In this document: positions 10,979-23,206 of the stretch, piece by piece
Numbering within the stretch: the first letter of the stretch is position 1
Layout: every line of letters starts with the position of its first letter
Source: Mesaphorura yosii
Taxonomy: Eukaryota; Arthropoda; Collembola; Poduromorpha; Tullbergiidae
Direction: 5' to 3'
Assembly (NCBI GenBank): GCA_009869945.1
Contig: WIXG01000181.1
Span: 1-64,000, forward strand
Length of the DNA: 64,000 nucleotides
The notes under the pieces: generated by a model
What the model was told of the DNA's origin: nothing
The model's input: only the letters and a program-made list of their open reading frames with translations
Databases searched by the model: none
Translations under genes and position numbers: made by a program

Positions 10979-11948
10979 TCAACTATTTAAAGACGTACTT
11001 GGATGTGTCTTGGCCATGTGCTTGTTTACTGTCGCTTTATCTTTAAATCCTTTTGCACAAACCGGACATTCTACTAGGGCCACCGCCACCGCATGGTCTT
11101 GTTGACTGTGGATTTGGAAAGGAAGTTCGTCAGGGCACATCTCGTCACGATTACCTTCAGCTTCTTCTTTATGGAGTACCTTGCGGTGCTGATGCTGAAC
11201 ATGTAGCCGCATGTATCTCAGGGGAACGGACTTGCCGCAAAGGTCGCACGGAGTCGGGGTTTCGGGCAAATTATTCGGACGTACCATCTTCGTGTGAGTT
11301 TTTCGCCTTACAGATCCTGCCTCCACGTGGACAACATCGCCATCCTTCTCCTGTGTGTTTCGGGGTTGTAACGTGGGGCATTGGTAAATTTTAGTCCGCA
11401 TCCTTTCCTTCAGCCGTCTGGCTGCCTCTCTGACTTCTTCCTCAATTTCTCTGTCACCCTCCTCTTTACTGATTTCCCCCATCTTGATTCTCAAGTAAAG
11501 CTGCCTTCTTCTTTTCTCCATTTCCGCATTGAGCTCAGGTCGTATAAATTTTTCTGTTGTGCTTTCCAGTGTCTTTCGTTGACGTAGTCGTCGTTGACTC
11601 TCGCGTTTTTGCTCAGGTGTTCTTTCACGTGAACTTAACCCCATGTCAAACAGTCGCCTCCGATCAGCATCACGCTCCCGTCGCTGCATTTCCCAAGCTT
11701 CTGGATCCCTTTGCTTAAGCTACCGTTGCGCTCTTTCGGCCTCCCGACATTTTCCGGTGAGCAAGTCACGTTTTTCTGCCTAGCACTAGCCTTTCTCGTT
11801 GTTGACGCTTGTGTAAACGATTGTATTCACGAAGTTTGGCGAGGATCGGGTCTTGCTTGGTAGGGGCTCTCGCCTGTTTGAACTCTTGGAGTTGTCGGCT
11901 GCCCCCGTTTGCCTTACCGTTTCTTCCACACCTTGAATGAATTCTCAT
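10979..11948 (-). pseudogene. Arg-rich C2H2 zinc-finger protein with decayed 5' half
   Basis: An intact 236-codon frame (11689-10979) begins with an Arg/Glu-rich coiled segment and ends with two C2H2 fingers: CDLCGKSVPLRYMRLHVQHQH and, near the C-terminus, CPVCAKGF...HMAKTH. The same Arg/Gln/Glu-rich style continues upstream in frame past position 11689, but a TAG interrupts it and, further up, the frame must shift by one base at a short A run to connect to an ORF starting at 11948. Two lesions in an otherwise coherent protein style suggest a decaying gene or a gene annotated from a poor copy. Alternatively only the downstream 236 aa is expressed. I do not recognise the family beyond the zinc fingers. 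Confidence 0.5.
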
Positions 11949-12342
11949 TTGCTTGAAGTAGTGAATGTTTGGGAAAAAAATTTATGGCTGTTCGCTGGAC
12001 ATGACGGTGGATTCATTGTTTGCACCCACTTCTTCACATCCTGCAGCGGATTTTGTCCGTGCTATGCTTCGATTCCCCTGCACCTTCAACACTTGATCTT
12101 GACGATTCACTGTATAATTTCTTCCGTCGAATTTTAATATCAGTCAGAAATAGTTGACTTTCTCATTCGTGCAAGAACTGCAACAACTTTTTTTGACTAC
12201 CGCGTGAATCCTTGTTAGAAATTCTCTTCGCTCAGGTTCTCAATGGTTCCTTTGTCAACTTCTGCCTATTATTTTGACAAGCAATTATTCATTGAACATC
12301 AAATCAACATTCATTATTCATTCTTAGGAAAGTTATTGAGGT
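11949..12342. other. Intergenic region, no gene seen
   Basis: Spacer between the zinc-finger remnant and the 3' end of the fax homologue. Nothing recognisable. Confidence 0.35.
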
Positions 12343-13295
12343 TCATTTTGCCAGGCATGATTCCCAGTCTGGCCAGAACTTCTCCTTCATTCGTTCGCAG
12401 TAGGGTCGGATATTCGGCAACTCGTCATCCATGAGTTTCTCGTACGGCGAGCCAACTCCGAGTCCCCAGACGACCTGCGCAAGTTGACCAAACACTGCGG
12501 CATCCTCCGTACACGGCTGATCGCCCTGCAAGAAATTCTTTTCGCCTAGCAGCACGGAAACTGCTCTAATGCTGTCGCCGACCAAATGCTGAATTTCCTG
12601 CTGTGAATGGCGGCCAATGCCATGACCCCACGACATTTTCTTTGCATTTTGACCCATGATCGCGTACACGGCGTACGGAAGCTGTGGCATTATTTTGAGG
12701 ACGGCCTTCGTGCTGTCGTGCCAGAATCCCCACATTGACATGGACCAGAAAATGTACTCGTCCACCGTCACGCGAACGACCGTCGCCAACGCTCGTTGTT
12801 CCTTCGTCAGCCCCTTGTTCAGATCGTGGCCAAACTTTCGTTCCAGCCATTCGATTATGAGTTGTGAGTCTGTGTAGTGCTCGCCGTTGAATGAAATCCA
12901 GGGTGACTTGTTCTTTGGACCGAGCGGGTCACTATTGTCGACCTGATAAGGAATGTTGGCCATTCGCATGTACGTTTCCAGCTTCAGGACGAAGGGCGAG
13001 AGATTCGGAATCGTTTTGGCTGCATCGAATTTGTGGAGAATTATAGTGTCCCTCTGTGCAAGGCTCTTGGCGGTCCATTTCGCGAGCATGGAGCGCCGTG
13101 TGGCGTGCTGCTGGAAGACGTAGTAAAGCGTTGCGAAGAGGAGCTCCTTCCTGTCAAGCAATCAGTAATGATTATCTAGGCTGGCATCTACGTGTTCCAT
13201 GAAATGCAGGAGTTTGTCTGAACTTACAGAATGCCTTTATACGCCAGCCAAAGCACCAGGAGTCCTCCAACACCATAGAATAACGAATTGCTCAT
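12343..13295 (-). CDS. fax: Failed axon connections (fax) homologue, metaxin/GST-like
   Basis: Two exons, 13295-13228 and 13150-12343, giving 291 aa. The first exon encodes a short hydrophobic N-terminus (MSNSLFYGVGGLLVLWLAY), probably a membrane anchor. Then comes DTIILHKFDAAKTIPNLSPF, the start of a thioredoxin-like GST-N domain with the KLETYMRMANIPY and KNSPW-x-SFNGEHYTDSQLI elements typical of Fax. The C-terminal GST-like helical domain includes FLQGDQPCTEDAAVFGQLAQ. In Drosophila, Fax is a neuronal membrane-associated protein that interacts genetically with Abl in axon guidance; related proteins occur across animals. Length and motif order fit the family. No catalytic GST serine is obvious, so an enzymatic role is not implied. 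Confidence 0.9.
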
Positions 13296-13801
13296 TGCGA
13301 ATGCTGGAAGTGGAAATTGGAGTCTGAACTGACAAAAATGCTATTTTTGCAAGAGCTAATGAAGGAATGTTCTCATTCTCAAATTGAAAATTGTTCGTGC
13401 AGTGCAGACTTTTTTTGGTGCGATCGTGTGGTTATTTAACCAATGGACTTCGTACCAAGATAACATTTGCTACAACATTTGCTCGCATAAAGTCACGTCT
13501 CATTTGAAGAGGATTCAAAAACGGGTTCTGATTTCCAGATCTAATTACATTGTGGTATTGTTCTTTATGTAATCCATAATCGGTGCCGGTGCTCATGAAT
13601 GAAATATTTTATGATTATATTTAGAGTTGAACCCGCGAGTTCGATTTGCCCAAAGCACGCACGTGCTCAAAAGTATGAAATTAAACGGCTTTTATTAATT
13701 CCATATGCGAATGATACAATAAATTGGCAACGAATTGCTCAATCAAAAGCAATACAAAAATACGAATACCTACGGACTGGATGGAACAAAACTGTTTGTA
13801 A
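13296..13801. other. Spacer between fax homologue and WDR5
   Basis: Contains the upstream region of the fax gene and the 3' UTR of WDR5, including a TTTATT (AATAAA on the minus strand) at 13691-13696 that would suit WDR5. No coding sequence seen. Confidence 0.4.
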
Positions 13802-15266
<1,465 letters not shown>

Positions 15267-15589
15267 GGTTTCTTATGAGTGTGATGTGACCCAATCAGAT
15301 TCTAGCCCCGTTAGTCCAATCCTGCGCTGCACTGAACAGGAACTGCACCGCAGACAGAAGTATTAGGTCGAAGTCAATAAAAAAGTTTCCAAGTTTGTTT
15401 ATACCATCGCGTCGGCTCTCGGCGTCTGCTGTGTTTGAAATTGTACGAGCTTTGATGCAAGGATTTGATTCTACAAAAGCACCAAGTTGAACGACGTAAC
15501 ATGTGAGAGCTGCTCGCATCTTCTTGAGTCTTAGAATTTAAGGTTTTGCTTAATGACGTGAAATTGAAGAAGTCTTGAACTGATACGCA
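15267..15589. promoter_or_regulatory. Divergent promoter region WDR5 / mRpS26
   Basis: A 323 bp gap separates the start codons of two housekeeping genes transcribed in opposite directions. No TATA box is evident, as is usual for such bidirectional promoters. Assignment rests on gene orientation only. Confidence 0.45.
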
Positions 15590-16369
15590 ATGCTTTGCTT
15601 ATCAGCACAATCCGCAGCCAGCAGTGGTTTTTGCGTCCTCAAATCCGTCGCCTGCCTTCAGCGCCCGAGTGTTCGATGGACGCGGATCATCAAACCGTAC
15701 TGGATAGGAATTGCTAAATCAAAAATGTTTAAGTTTCCACCGCTCGTCGACAAACCCAAAGATGAAGAGGAGGAGTACCGTCGACTGAGCAACAATTGGG
15801 CTACGTATCAGAAGTCTTTAATGTAATTTTCGAGTCATTTTCTGTATGTAATGTTTGCCTGAACCAGAATACGCCTCTTTAACGGACTCTTTTTTGCAGG
15901 GCTTTTATGAAGGAGCGCTACCAAGCAGATCAAATCAAGCACCAATCTGAGGCTCGGGAGACTACCGAAGACGCTGAGTATGAAAGGCTCTGTACCGAGA
16001 TTGACCAAGACAATGCGGCGGTGAAGGCCCACCGTGAAGAGGCACTAGTCAAAGAATGGGAGGAAACGAAAGCTGAGATCTTACAAATGCGGCGTCAGTA
16101 CGAGGAGGAAGAGCGTCTGAAAGTGGAACAGACTGAAAAGAAATTGCTTTCCGAAATCGTAAGAAGCTTGAATCATTTAAAGTTAGGCGTCTTATTTGCT
16201 AATACTTGTATTTCTACGCACACAGGAACGGCTTGACAAAGTAATTCCCAGAGATAAACTCGACGAAGCCATCGAACAAGCCCTTTCCAGTGAAACTGAC
16301 TACAATTTTGCAATTGACAAGGCAGGAAACAGGTTTCAAGGTCGCGTCACTCACATTAAGCAGAGTTAG
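15590..16369 (+). CDS. mRpS26: Mitochondrial small-subunit ribosomal protein mS26
   Basis: Three exons: 15590-15822, 15900-16158 and 16226-16369, giving 211 aa. The N-terminus is basic, with few acidic residues, as expected for a mitochondrial targeting peptide; KMFKFPPLVDKPKD then starts the mature part. The middle is a long charged helix (MKERYQADQIKHQ and following Glu/Arg-rich sequence). The C-terminal segment IPRDKLDEAIEQALSSETDY followed by NFAIDKAGN matches the conserved end of MRPS26 as I remember it. The protein is a structural component of the mitochondrial ribosome. It is divergently paired with WDR5. Confidence 0.75.
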
Positions 16370-16789
16370 TAAATTATTTCTTAGTTTGTAGAATTCGTAA
16401 GTGCAAAATATATTTCATTTTATTACGGACACTACTGCATTTATAATCTTTGATTAACTATGAATAATTACAATAGTGATCACAAATGTCATGAAAGGAA
16501 ATGTAAGATACGCGCAGAGGAATTCTTTGGTGCAAGATATGGCTGAACACTTTGGACAATCACAGTGGACAATTGCAGAGTTCCAGAGCTGATAAAAATA
16601 GTCTGGTCTAGGAGGATCAGTCCAAATCCAAGTTTGTTTATTTAAATGATCCACATGGTCCCAAAGCGTTCAATATGACTTTACGGCAGTGGAGTGATAT
16701 CTAAGAATGGGATAGCAACAAAGAAATAGAAATCAGCAGATCACCTCAAAGAAAGGGCAACTTGGTACATTATTTAATGATATTAATTA
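16370..16789. other. Convergent 3' region of mRpS26 and F-box gene
   Basis: Short spacer where two convergent genes end. Nothing coding recognised. Confidence 0.4.
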
Positions 16790-18812
16790 TTAATATACCT
16801 CTGTCGTAGCACTCGTGCCATTGCAATCCAGACAAATTCGCTTCAACTTCGTGCTCGGGTGGGCGAATCCGTAGTAGCCTGAAATATCCGTCACTGCGAG
16901 CTTGGTCCAACTGCACAATGCAAACTCACGCAATTCTGCCAACAAGAAAGATGAGATCGAAGTGAAGTCAAAGTTGCATTTGTTCTTCAGGCGTTCAGGC
17001 GGAGTTTTTACCTTTCAAGTCACTTATTCCAGGCAAAGTCTTCACCCTTCGCACATCAGCACGAACGAATCCGAGTAGCGTTTCACTGCGCAGTTCGTTG
17101 TGAGAACTTGCTGGAATCCCCGTGATGTACTCGTCAATGTTGATTGTCCCGTTTGCATCTGCAAACTCACCGCCTCGGCTGTTATGTGCGTACATGATTT
17201 TCAAGGCTTCTAGCTGAGGCCATCTGTTCCAGACGAGGTGCAGCAAGTTCAGGGACCCTAGAACCAGCTCCAGCCTTGTCACTGCTGGGAAGAGCGTTAT
17301 CAGGCGACCCAGCTCGACCGCCTGTTTGTATCCACCGACCACGGCCACACGAACTTCCTTCACTCCAGTGTGCGCCAAGTGGCCAATTTCGACATCTTGG
17401 AATGGGGGCGGACCCTCACTACAGACGTACTCAAACTCCTTCAGGTGTGGAGCGCATGCCACCAAATCACAATCCACGCAAGTGCCCTGGAGCAGTCTCA
17501 GCGAACGAAGAGCACTCATGTGAGGAAGCGTCGCCTTAAAACTTGCGTACTGCACATCAATCTTGAGCTCCACCAAATTCTCGGACTGCAACGCTAAAAA
17601 TTTCAGCCACGGTTCTTGCTCCGGCTCAACACCCTTCTCCACGTGCAAAATCAAATGTCGCTTCAACTGGAGTCGGTTCGCCTTTCGTTGACTGAGCTGA
17701 ACGAGGATTTCTATACCTCCTCTGCCCAATCCAGTCATTCTGAGTTCCTGAAGTTTGTCCAGATTTGCCTCTTTCTCTTTGAGCGCGAGCAGAAAATGAA
17801 TGTTGACCATTGGCGAATTCTTGAGGTCGAGGAATTCTAAATTGGTGGCCGCGTTGAAGAGGTCGATGAAGAACATAGGTTCCGACATGCTGCGGATGGA
17901 CGCTTTGAGAGCTTTCAGCTTGGGCAGTTTTGTTCCTGTGCGGCGGTGCTGGTCATCGTACAGCCGTCCTTCATTCCAAAATCCAGGTGCAGGATTACCG
18001 CCAAGATGGCAATTGTGGAGCGTCAGTTCGGTCAAGTTTGGAACGTAGTTGAATAACATATTTCGGAATTCAGTCAACTTTGGGCTACTTTGCTGTCCAG
18101 GAGCTTCATTGGGGCAATAAAGATGAAGCACCGAGATGTATTGTCCACATATTGGCAGCAACTTGCGGGCAAACTTTGTCTGAAGCACCGAACCCCAAAA
18201 TCGGTAGTTGCCGAAGGGCACCGCCTTGCTATTAGCCATCACATTGACAAATTCCGTCAGGTATTTTTCGTACTTTGAGACGCAGTCGGAGCAAACGAAG
18301 CATCGGGTCTGGACACAACGGAGCAACCCTACTTTTCCTTGCAACACGTTATCGTTGTTCCGCTTTCGGAGTTCGGGGATTATGGCATCGTTCCAAAGTT
18401 TGCAGGTAAGGCGCAATCGTGGCAGGTCTTTCGCTGGTAGGAATTTGGCGATCAGAGTCATTAGCTGTGAAAACATGTGGAAATTGTATAGTTTCGTGCC
18501 TTGGAGGAAGAGGATTAATAGAGTTTAATGTCGGGCAGGCAGGCAGAGTTAACTCACCATCAGATTTTTTAGTACTTTCAGCGCCGGATGTTCGTAATCC
18601 AGCGCCTGCGTGGAGGCAGCTGAAATGTATTGGCTTTCAGACTCTGTGCTGTCGTCACTCCGGCTACTGCTGCTCGTATTGCTCCACGGACGAACCGGCT
18701 CTTCGGGAACATTAGCTTGACTAATGAGATGGCCCTGATCTTGCATTATGGCAATGAAGTCATTTCTTCGGGCCCACTTGGCGGACTTACTTCGGATGAC
18801 TGCTTGTGACAT
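16790..18812 (-). CDS. F-box / leucine-rich-repeat protein
   Basis: Three exons: 18812-18558, 18464-17012 and 16935-16790, giving 617 aa. Residues 1-72 are a Ser-rich leader. A degenerate F-box spans the first splice junction (EHPALKVLKNLM joined to LMTLIAKFLPAKDLPRLR and then LTCKLWNDAI). A Cys cluster follows (CVQTRCFVCSDC), then irregular leucine-rich repeats such as NLTELTLHNCHL, NLEFLDLKNS and KLQELRMTGL. The last exon ends LKRICLDCNGTSATTEVY. F-box proteins couple substrates to the SCF (Skp1-Cullin1) ubiquitin ligase, with LRRs as the substrate-binding part. The substrate is unknown. A truncated relative of its C-terminal half lies beyond KRI1 at 22.3-22.8 kb. Confidence 0.78.
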
Positions 18813-19458
18813 GGCGATGGCAGTGGAAATGGAATTGTGCAGTCAGCTGATCGTCGAGTCAGTCCAAGTCTTCATCAGTTGCAGAATTGCAGTGGAAAGA
18901 GAACGAAAACTGATAAATTGCAGTTGAAAGAAAGAGCGCCTGCTGCTGGTAACTGTTACCACAAAATAGGCACTAAAAGTAGCCGTAACTGGTGACGTAA
19001 TTACAAGTTGTGTAGGATAATCAACTATCAATTACTCGGAGTCGACTGCACAGCATTGTAAAAGTAGCAGTGAAAAGAGTAAAAGAGAGTGAGGACGACT
19101 CGTGAAGGTCGAACCGAGTAGAGAGTCGAGAGACGATCGAGCCCATCGAGACAAGTTAAAGTTAAACGGTGCGTGTGCAAAAGCCAAAAGCAAAACAACA
19201 TAATCGCTGGTCCTGGCAGGGCAGGCAAAGGCAAATGACGATTGACAGTTCAAAGATCAATTTGTTTACGACTAGACGATGATTACAACTACTGAACGCT
19301 GGCTGGCTCGCATAAGCATACTTATCTCAAAGCAGCCGCGAATTTAATCAACACGCAAAATAGGAAAAGCTCTTTTATTATCAAATCACGTAACCGTGTA
19401 TCATAAAAATCATAACAGTGGGCACAAATTCTCACTAAAACTATTGACGTCTGGTTAA
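18813..19458. other. Promoter region of F-box gene and 3' flank of KRI1
   Basis: No coding sequence recognised. A TTTATT at 19374-19379 (AATAAA on the minus strand) could end the KRI1 transcript. Confidence 0.4.
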
Positions 19459-21602
19459 TTACTTCTTAAACTTCAAGCGTTTGTCGTATTTCTTCGGATT
19501 GATTCCGTACGCAAGCAGTCGATCTTCGTCGACACGCGTCTCAGCTTCGGACCCGGCGCCTTGCTTCCTCTTGGTTCCTTTCTTTTTGTTCTTCTTGCCC
19601 TTCTCTTTCTTTGTGTTGGCAGCAGTCGTGGTGTCCTTGGACGTGGGAGGTGTGGCTTTGGACTCTGCTTCTTCTTCGCCTTCGTCAAGGTCGTCTTCAG
19701 GTTCGGGCTCTGTGTACAGCGACTTCAGAACTTTCTTCTTTTTCTCTCCCAAAGTCGCCTTCTTCCTGAATGCCTGCACTTCGTAAGTTTCCTCCGTGAC
19801 AGGTCGATACTGGTACGTTTTCTTCAGCGAAGCCCACGCATTCAGCTCTCTGTCGTCCGCCTTCAGAATCTCATCTACAGTCAGCCCGAAATCGTTTGGA
19901 ACAACATTGCGGTACTTGAAACGACAAGGAACCCCGCCGATAATATCCTCAAAGTCGTGCTTGAAGTATTCGTTGAGATAATCTTCGTACGAGCCGTGAA
20001 CGCTGGAGTCGAAGACGGGTTTAGGCTCCGATTTGGAAGTGGATGCTGCACCAGCAGAAGAAATAGCGTTGAGGAGCACTTCCTCGGCGTCAGCATCGTC
20101 CTCCTCGTCTTCGTCGCCTCCGCCTGACTTGCCCTTCTTCTTCCTCTTCCGCTTGCGTTTCGACGCCGAGGGTCCAGGTTCGGGCCCCGACTCCTCAGTT
20201 GGACCGATTTCGTCGTCAATGAAGTCATCGTAAGGAAACACGGGTTTCTCTTCCTCGTGACCAGCATCGTTGTAAAACTGGTCATTAAACAGCTGCTGCA
20301 TTCGACTGTCATGTTTGCTGGGGTCAAAATCTTCGTCGATGTCCGCATCCTCGAAGTTTATGTCTTCGCCGCTGATTTGTCGCAGTTTCTCAATGCGCTT
20401 CTGAATTTCTTTGCGCTTGAGTGCTTTGTACTGTTGAACTTCGGCCAGTTTCTGTTCCTTCAACGCTTCCTTCTTTTTCTTTGCCTTCTCACGGTCTTCC
20501 TTCCTCTTTGTGCTTGTTCTGCGAAGCGACTCTTCGATTGTGCGCGGATACCTTTTCACGAACTCTTGGTCAGGTTCCTCAAATCGAAAGTTGTATTTAT
20601 GTTCGAAAGCCTCCATTTCTTCGACATGAGCCTCGTCATCTGAAAAATCCGCAATTTGCACTTGGTGAGAGTCTACGTCGTTGTTTGCATCTTCGTCGTC
20701 TGGCTGTTCGATGTACTTCTTGTTCACGAAAAAGTCTCTCAAAAATGCTTCGTCGTCATTCAGTCGAGAGCTATTCCAGTAATTTCGTAAGAAACTGAGT
20801 TCCTTTTCTTCTTGTTTGGAGAAAGTGCCTTTCTTTAGCTTATCTGTCTCGCCTTTCAGCCACTTCTTATAGTCTGCCGCCTGTTCATCCATTTCGATCT
20901 GAAAAAATGAGAGACGCGTTTGTCAGATTCTGACTGTTCATCAAGTTGGATTATTTTTATTGCAAGTTCACGTACCTTTGTCTTGATTTTTTTCTTAAGT
21001 AAATCCTTATTATCTTCATTCTCGTCCTCTCCGATCGATTTAAGCGCTTGCTTGAAACTATTTTTAATTGCATTCTGCTCTTCCACATACGACTTGTCTT
21101 CCGTCTTAATGCTTGGCACCATATCTTCATCATCCTCTTCTGGATCTTGTCCCTCCGCTATTCTAAGGACCATTTCGCGGTCATGATCTTTGAGGAGGTA
21201 CGGCTTCTCGGTTTTTTTCTTTTTCTTCAGAGTTTCGCTACTGCCACCAGCTTCTGCCTCAAGTCTTGCCTTCGATTTTTCAAAGAAAGATGCTTTGCTA
21301 TCATAAATTTTTGGATTGTGAGACCTGACACAGGAAAGTGCTCGAAAGAATTCGACTTCATCTTCAGGATCCGTGTCAATGCTTGTTGTCTCGTCAGAGG
21401 ACGACTCGGAGTCATCGGATACATCCATTCCTCTATCCTTAAGTTTCTGCAGCTCTTCCAGGGATCGCCAATTGTCATATCTCTTTGCGTAACTTGTATT
21501 GATAGAAAATTCCGCAGCAGACTGCTTTGCGGGAGTGATCTCATCGCCATCATCAGAGTCCGACGAAAGTAGTTGGTCAAACTTGATTTTCTTGTTACTC
21601 AT
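19459..21602 (-). CDS. KRI1: KRI1 homologue, ribosome biogenesis factor
   Basis: Two coding exons, 21602-20976 and 20898-19459, giving 688 aa. An acceptor-like TTTTGCAG just before the ATG suggests a further intron in the 5' UTR. The protein is highly charged and begins [20 protein letters not shown]. The Kri1 hallmark [15 protein letters not shown] lies about 60 residues into exon 2, and [15 protein letters not shown] follows. The conserved Kri1 C-terminal domain contains [19 protein letters not shown] and EIL-x-ADDRELN, and the tail ends in basic nuclear/nucleolar targeting sequence. Yeast Kri1p is a nucleolar protein needed with Krr1p for 40S subunit assembly. Length and domain order are normal. 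Confidence 0.95.
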
Positions 21603-22333
21603 TCTGCAAAACGCCACAAAACAAGAATTTCTTAGATAAATGAGCTTGTGATTATCTACTACACAATATCTAAAAAGACCTCATTCTTTACTTACGCGTA
21701 GATGAATTAATCCATTGGCTTTGTACACAGGAAAGTAAGGACGTCGAATCTACAGAATTTACAGGATCAGAACTAAAAAGGTACCTATCGTAACTTATTT
21801 GACGAGTTGGTATTACGCAGGCCGGCTGGAGATTGTTAGTCGTCGGCGGAGTTGCCCTGGTATTACGGTATTACTGACACTAATGTTGGGAAAAATTGGA
21901 TAACCTTGGTCAACTTCAAGCCCAGCAAGAACCACATGTGCGTTTGGATTTGGATTAAAATCGAGTTCGTTCTCTTTCGTCCCATGCGCGCAAGGAAATC
22001 TCAGCTTACTTTCAATCTGCGAATTTAATTGAGATCAGTTATCGGCGAAGCCATCGCTCATCAGAGATGCGTGAAGTTAATTGAGACTACGGAAAAAGAA
22101 TTGCCTTGTCGTGCATAAGAAATACTTGCAATTATTTATTCCATTGAGCAATGTGCGCTCAAAACCAAAACATAACTTAACAAGCTGAAGCTCCGGAAAT
22201 GGAAACTGACAACATGCAATGCAATTTATGTGTGTATGAGTACCAAAATATAATGAATGAATGAATTCTTTCAAGTTCCATCGTAAGGTTAAAGTAACAG
22301 AACGTAATTAGTGATTTTTGTAAAACGAAAACA
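21603..22333. other. 5' UTR/promoter region of KRI1
   Basis: Holds the probable 5' UTR intron of KRI1 and its promoter; no other coding sequence recognised. Confidence 0.4.
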
Positions 22334-22800
22334 AACACGCAGCAGAACATCTTCAACGGCCTGGTCTCATTTTCACTGGACGTATAACTTTCCTCCTCTC
22401 CCCCCTCATTAATTTCATTAAATGATAGACGGAGAACCTTCAACCCAGGCCATTTGTCCCATAGGTATTCCAAAAGATGTGGAGCGCTCAGTTGAATTTC
22501 AAGATCAGTGACGTTTGGAAATCTTTCTGCCAAATCGTGCAATTTCATTAGAGAATCGACTGCAACAGCTGTTAATTGACGAACTCCCATAATCTTCGCC
22601 TGGCCGAGGAAAGGGCGCCATTGCTTGACCCAACAATAGTTCTCGTCATGTCCAAACTGGAGGACTTCGAGGACCGGAAAATTCCGGGCAAACACGCTGT
22701 GATGCAGAGTGACAGTCATTTTGGCCAACAGCAAGTTTGAGGAGATGTAAATGTGTCGCGGCTGCTCTGTCTCCGTCTGGCGACGTGACGAAGAGTCTCG
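22334..22800 (-). pseudogene. Truncated F-box/LRR gene fragment
   Basis: A minus-strand open stretch encodes LRR-like sequence (NFPVLEVLQFGHDENY, GVRQLTAVAVDS, FPNVTDLEIQL, WPGLKVLRL). It is clearly related to the C-terminal LRR region of the F-box gene at 16.8-18.8 kb: there GVKEVRVAVVGG, FPAVTRLELVL and WPQLEALKIM occur in the same order and spacing. There is no F-box and no upstream coding exon, the frame upstream meets a stop near 22815, and the 3' end runs into non-conserved sequence. It is best read as a dead partial duplicate, though a terminal exon of an unrecognised gene is possible. Confidence 0.55.
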
Positions 22801-22830
22801 GCCCTCGTCTCAAGTCATGAAGTGTACTAT

Positions 22831-23206
22831 ACAAATTACAAACACAAAAACCTTATAGCAGTAAATCTTAGACACATGACCCAAAGCAGTGAGTATTGAA
22901 ACCTTCCGAGTCAGCGCAGGGGAGAATTCGCGAAAGAGAAGCAAAGGCCTGGTTCTGGCCACTACCCATCCATCCAATGACATGACGCGCGAGTTTCATC
23001 AGTACAGTTTTTTAAAACGAGGACAGAATTTAAAACAATTGTTTTATTTATTCGTGTGCATACTGTAATAATTATTGGATTATTCGATACGGCGCGCAGA
23101 ATCCGTAATTATTATTGTAGCCCGTATCATGTAATTATTTCATAAAATAATTAAATTATCTAGCCAGAAACCTCGAACCTGATTTACAAATGCTAAAGAC
23201 CTATTG
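22831..23206. other. 3' flank of TFIIF-alpha gene
   Basis: Contains overlapping TTTATT motifs at 23043-23052 (AATAAA on the minus strand), suitable as the polyadenylation signal of the TFIIF gene. No coding sequence seen. Confidence 0.45.

Noticed and set aside
11760-11820. A small intron explaining the zinc-finger frame break
   Set aside because: A GTGACT...GGTAG pair exists, but removing it leaves the wrong phase for the downstream zinc-finger frame.
19481-20643. Long plus-strand open frames opposite KRI1
   Set aside because: They are antisense shadows of Lys/Glu/Asp-rich coding sequence, which leaves few stops on the other strand; they have no motifs of their own.
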